From IMG/VR virus record IMGVR_UViG_3300046516_000452, positions 1-22,697 of that record: DNA of 22,697 nucleotides; one strand, given 5' to 3'. This stretch comes from a virus. Under the pieces are notes generated by a model. That model did not search any database and had not been told where the DNA came from. It saw nothing but the letters and a program-made list of their open reading frames with translations. Numbering within the stretch: position 1 is the stretch's first letter; every line of letters begins with the position of its first letter. Below are positions 21,985 through 22,697 of the stretch, in pieces. Made by a program: the position numbers and the translations under genes.

Positions 21985-22697
21985 ACGACGACTTCTTCGA
22001 CGAGCCTGAGGACACCTCCATCACCGAGGAGGCGACCGAAACGGTGGTTGTCCACGAGGGCATGCAAGGCCCCGCAGGCGCCACTCTCCAGCTCTCAAAC
22101 GCCACGCCTCAGCCCCTCGGCACCGCGGGCCCTGGCACGTCAACGCAGGCGATGCGCGGCGATGCAGTGTTGCCGTTGCCCACCGCTGCGATCGCCAGCG
22201 CAGTCGCCACCGAAACCGCTCGCGCTACGGCTGCAGAAGCAGCTGCACTCACGGCAGCCGAAACCTACGCCGACGACGTTGGCGCCACCGCTACCGACGA
22301 CGCCGCTGACTACACTGACGCTCAGATTGCGGCCGAAGCGGCGACGCGGGCGGCGGCGGATACTGCGCTCTCTGCCGTCGCTACCGCCACGACTGCCGGA
22401 CTCGAGAGCGCGGCCGACAAAGCCGCATGGGATCAGCTTTTACTTGGAACGCTCACGATCCCCGCGAGCCCGACGTACTACGTAGCCTCAACCGGCAACG
22501 ACGGCGCGACGCACACGGGTGCCATCAGCGATCCGCTGGCGACGATTCAGGAAGCGTTAAGGCGTCTCGGGATTACGGGGTGGACCGGTAGTGCGATTGT
22601 CATCGTGATGGACGTGCTCGCGATGGGCACGGATCCCGAGATCAGCTACCCATCGCCCACGGGCGGAGCAGAACCCATTTGTATCCGCGGCACGCTC
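21981..22697 (+). CDS. Large fibre or tailspike protein, 3' end outside window
   Basis: The frame is open for 239 codons to the end of the window with no stop. The first 35 residues are acidic, then a GPAGATLQLSNATPQPLG segment and GTAGPGTSTQAMRGD resemble the attachment motif seen before fibre shafts. Residues about 70-145 are an Ala/Thr-rich helix (ETARATAAEAAALTAAET) and probably a trimeric coiled coil. From about 160 the sequence changes to PTYYVASTGNDGATHTGAI and DPLATIQEALRRLG, the usual first coil of a parallel beta-helix. Together these fit a tailspike or receptor-binding depolymerase, with the enzyme domain mostly out of view. ATG 21981 overlaps the previous stop. Confidence 0.7.
   Translation, partial: MNDDFFDEPEDTSITEEATETVVVHEGMQGPAGATLQLSNATPQPLGTAGPGTSTQAMRGDAVLPLPTAAIASAVATETARATAAEAAALTAAETYADDVGATATDDAADYTDAQIAAEAATRAAADTALSAVATATTAGLESAADKAAWDQLLLGTLTIPASPTYYVASTGNDGATHTGAISDPLATIQEALRRLGITGWTGSAIVIVMDVLAMGTDPEISYPSPTGGAEPICIRGTL

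Noticed and set aside
19732-22697. Possible diversity-generating retroelement acting on fibre genes
   Set aside because: No reverse transcriptase and no near-identical template and variable repeat pair was seen.

Overview
The window is a continuous stretch of a high-GC tailed-phage genome (free phage or prophage). All supported genes lie on the + strand. Most junctions overlap by 1 to 4 bases (ATGA, GTGA or TGATG), and there is no gene-free gap longer than about 15 bases. No host gene, tRNA, rRNA, CRISPR array, integrase or transposase was seen. Both ends are cut inside genes. The head and contractile-tail genes follow the order of Mu-like myoviruses (gp29-like portal, gpF-like, protease/scaffold, gpT-like capsid, gp36-like, gpG-like, sheath, tube, frameshifted chaperone, tape measure, baseplate hub, gp46/47/48-like, fibres). 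The bacterial host cannot be named from the sequence; GC content and frequent GTG starts only point to a high-GC bacterium.

Region 1, about 1-2909, is a replication/recombination block. It holds the end of a probable replication protein, a DnaC-like helicase loader, a small Cys-rich protein, a RusA-like Holliday junction nuclease, an HNH endonuclease and a zinc-finger protein of unknown role. The HNH gene sits at the 3' end of the RusA-like gene. A second, diverged copy of the RusA-like C-terminus lies just after the HNH gene, which suggests that the endonuclease arrived with a replacement 3' end and displaced the original one.

Region 2, about 2923-5058, is the switch to packaging: a small helix-turn-helix protein, the small terminase subunit and the large terminase subunit (ATPase plus RNase H-like nuclease). 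A terminator-like hairpin lies just before the small terminase gene.

Region 3, 5051-11688, makes the head and neck: portal, gpF-like minor head protein, S78-type protease with a nested in-frame scaffold start, a two-module decoration protein, gpT-like major capsid protein, gp36-like protein, gpG-like protein, a probable tail terminator and a 53-residue protein.

Region 4, 11692-19728, makes the contractile tail and baseplate. It includes sheath, tube, tail-assembly chaperone with a -1 frameshift on A_AAA_AAA, a 611-residue tape measure, a tube/baseplate adaptor, hub, gp46-like wedge, gp47-like J protein and gp48-like protein I.

Region 5, 19732 to the end, encodes host-recognition proteins: two fibre-like proteins, two small unassigned proteins, and the first 239 codons of an alanine-rich protein that appears to lead into a beta-helix. 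Lysis genes are not in the window.
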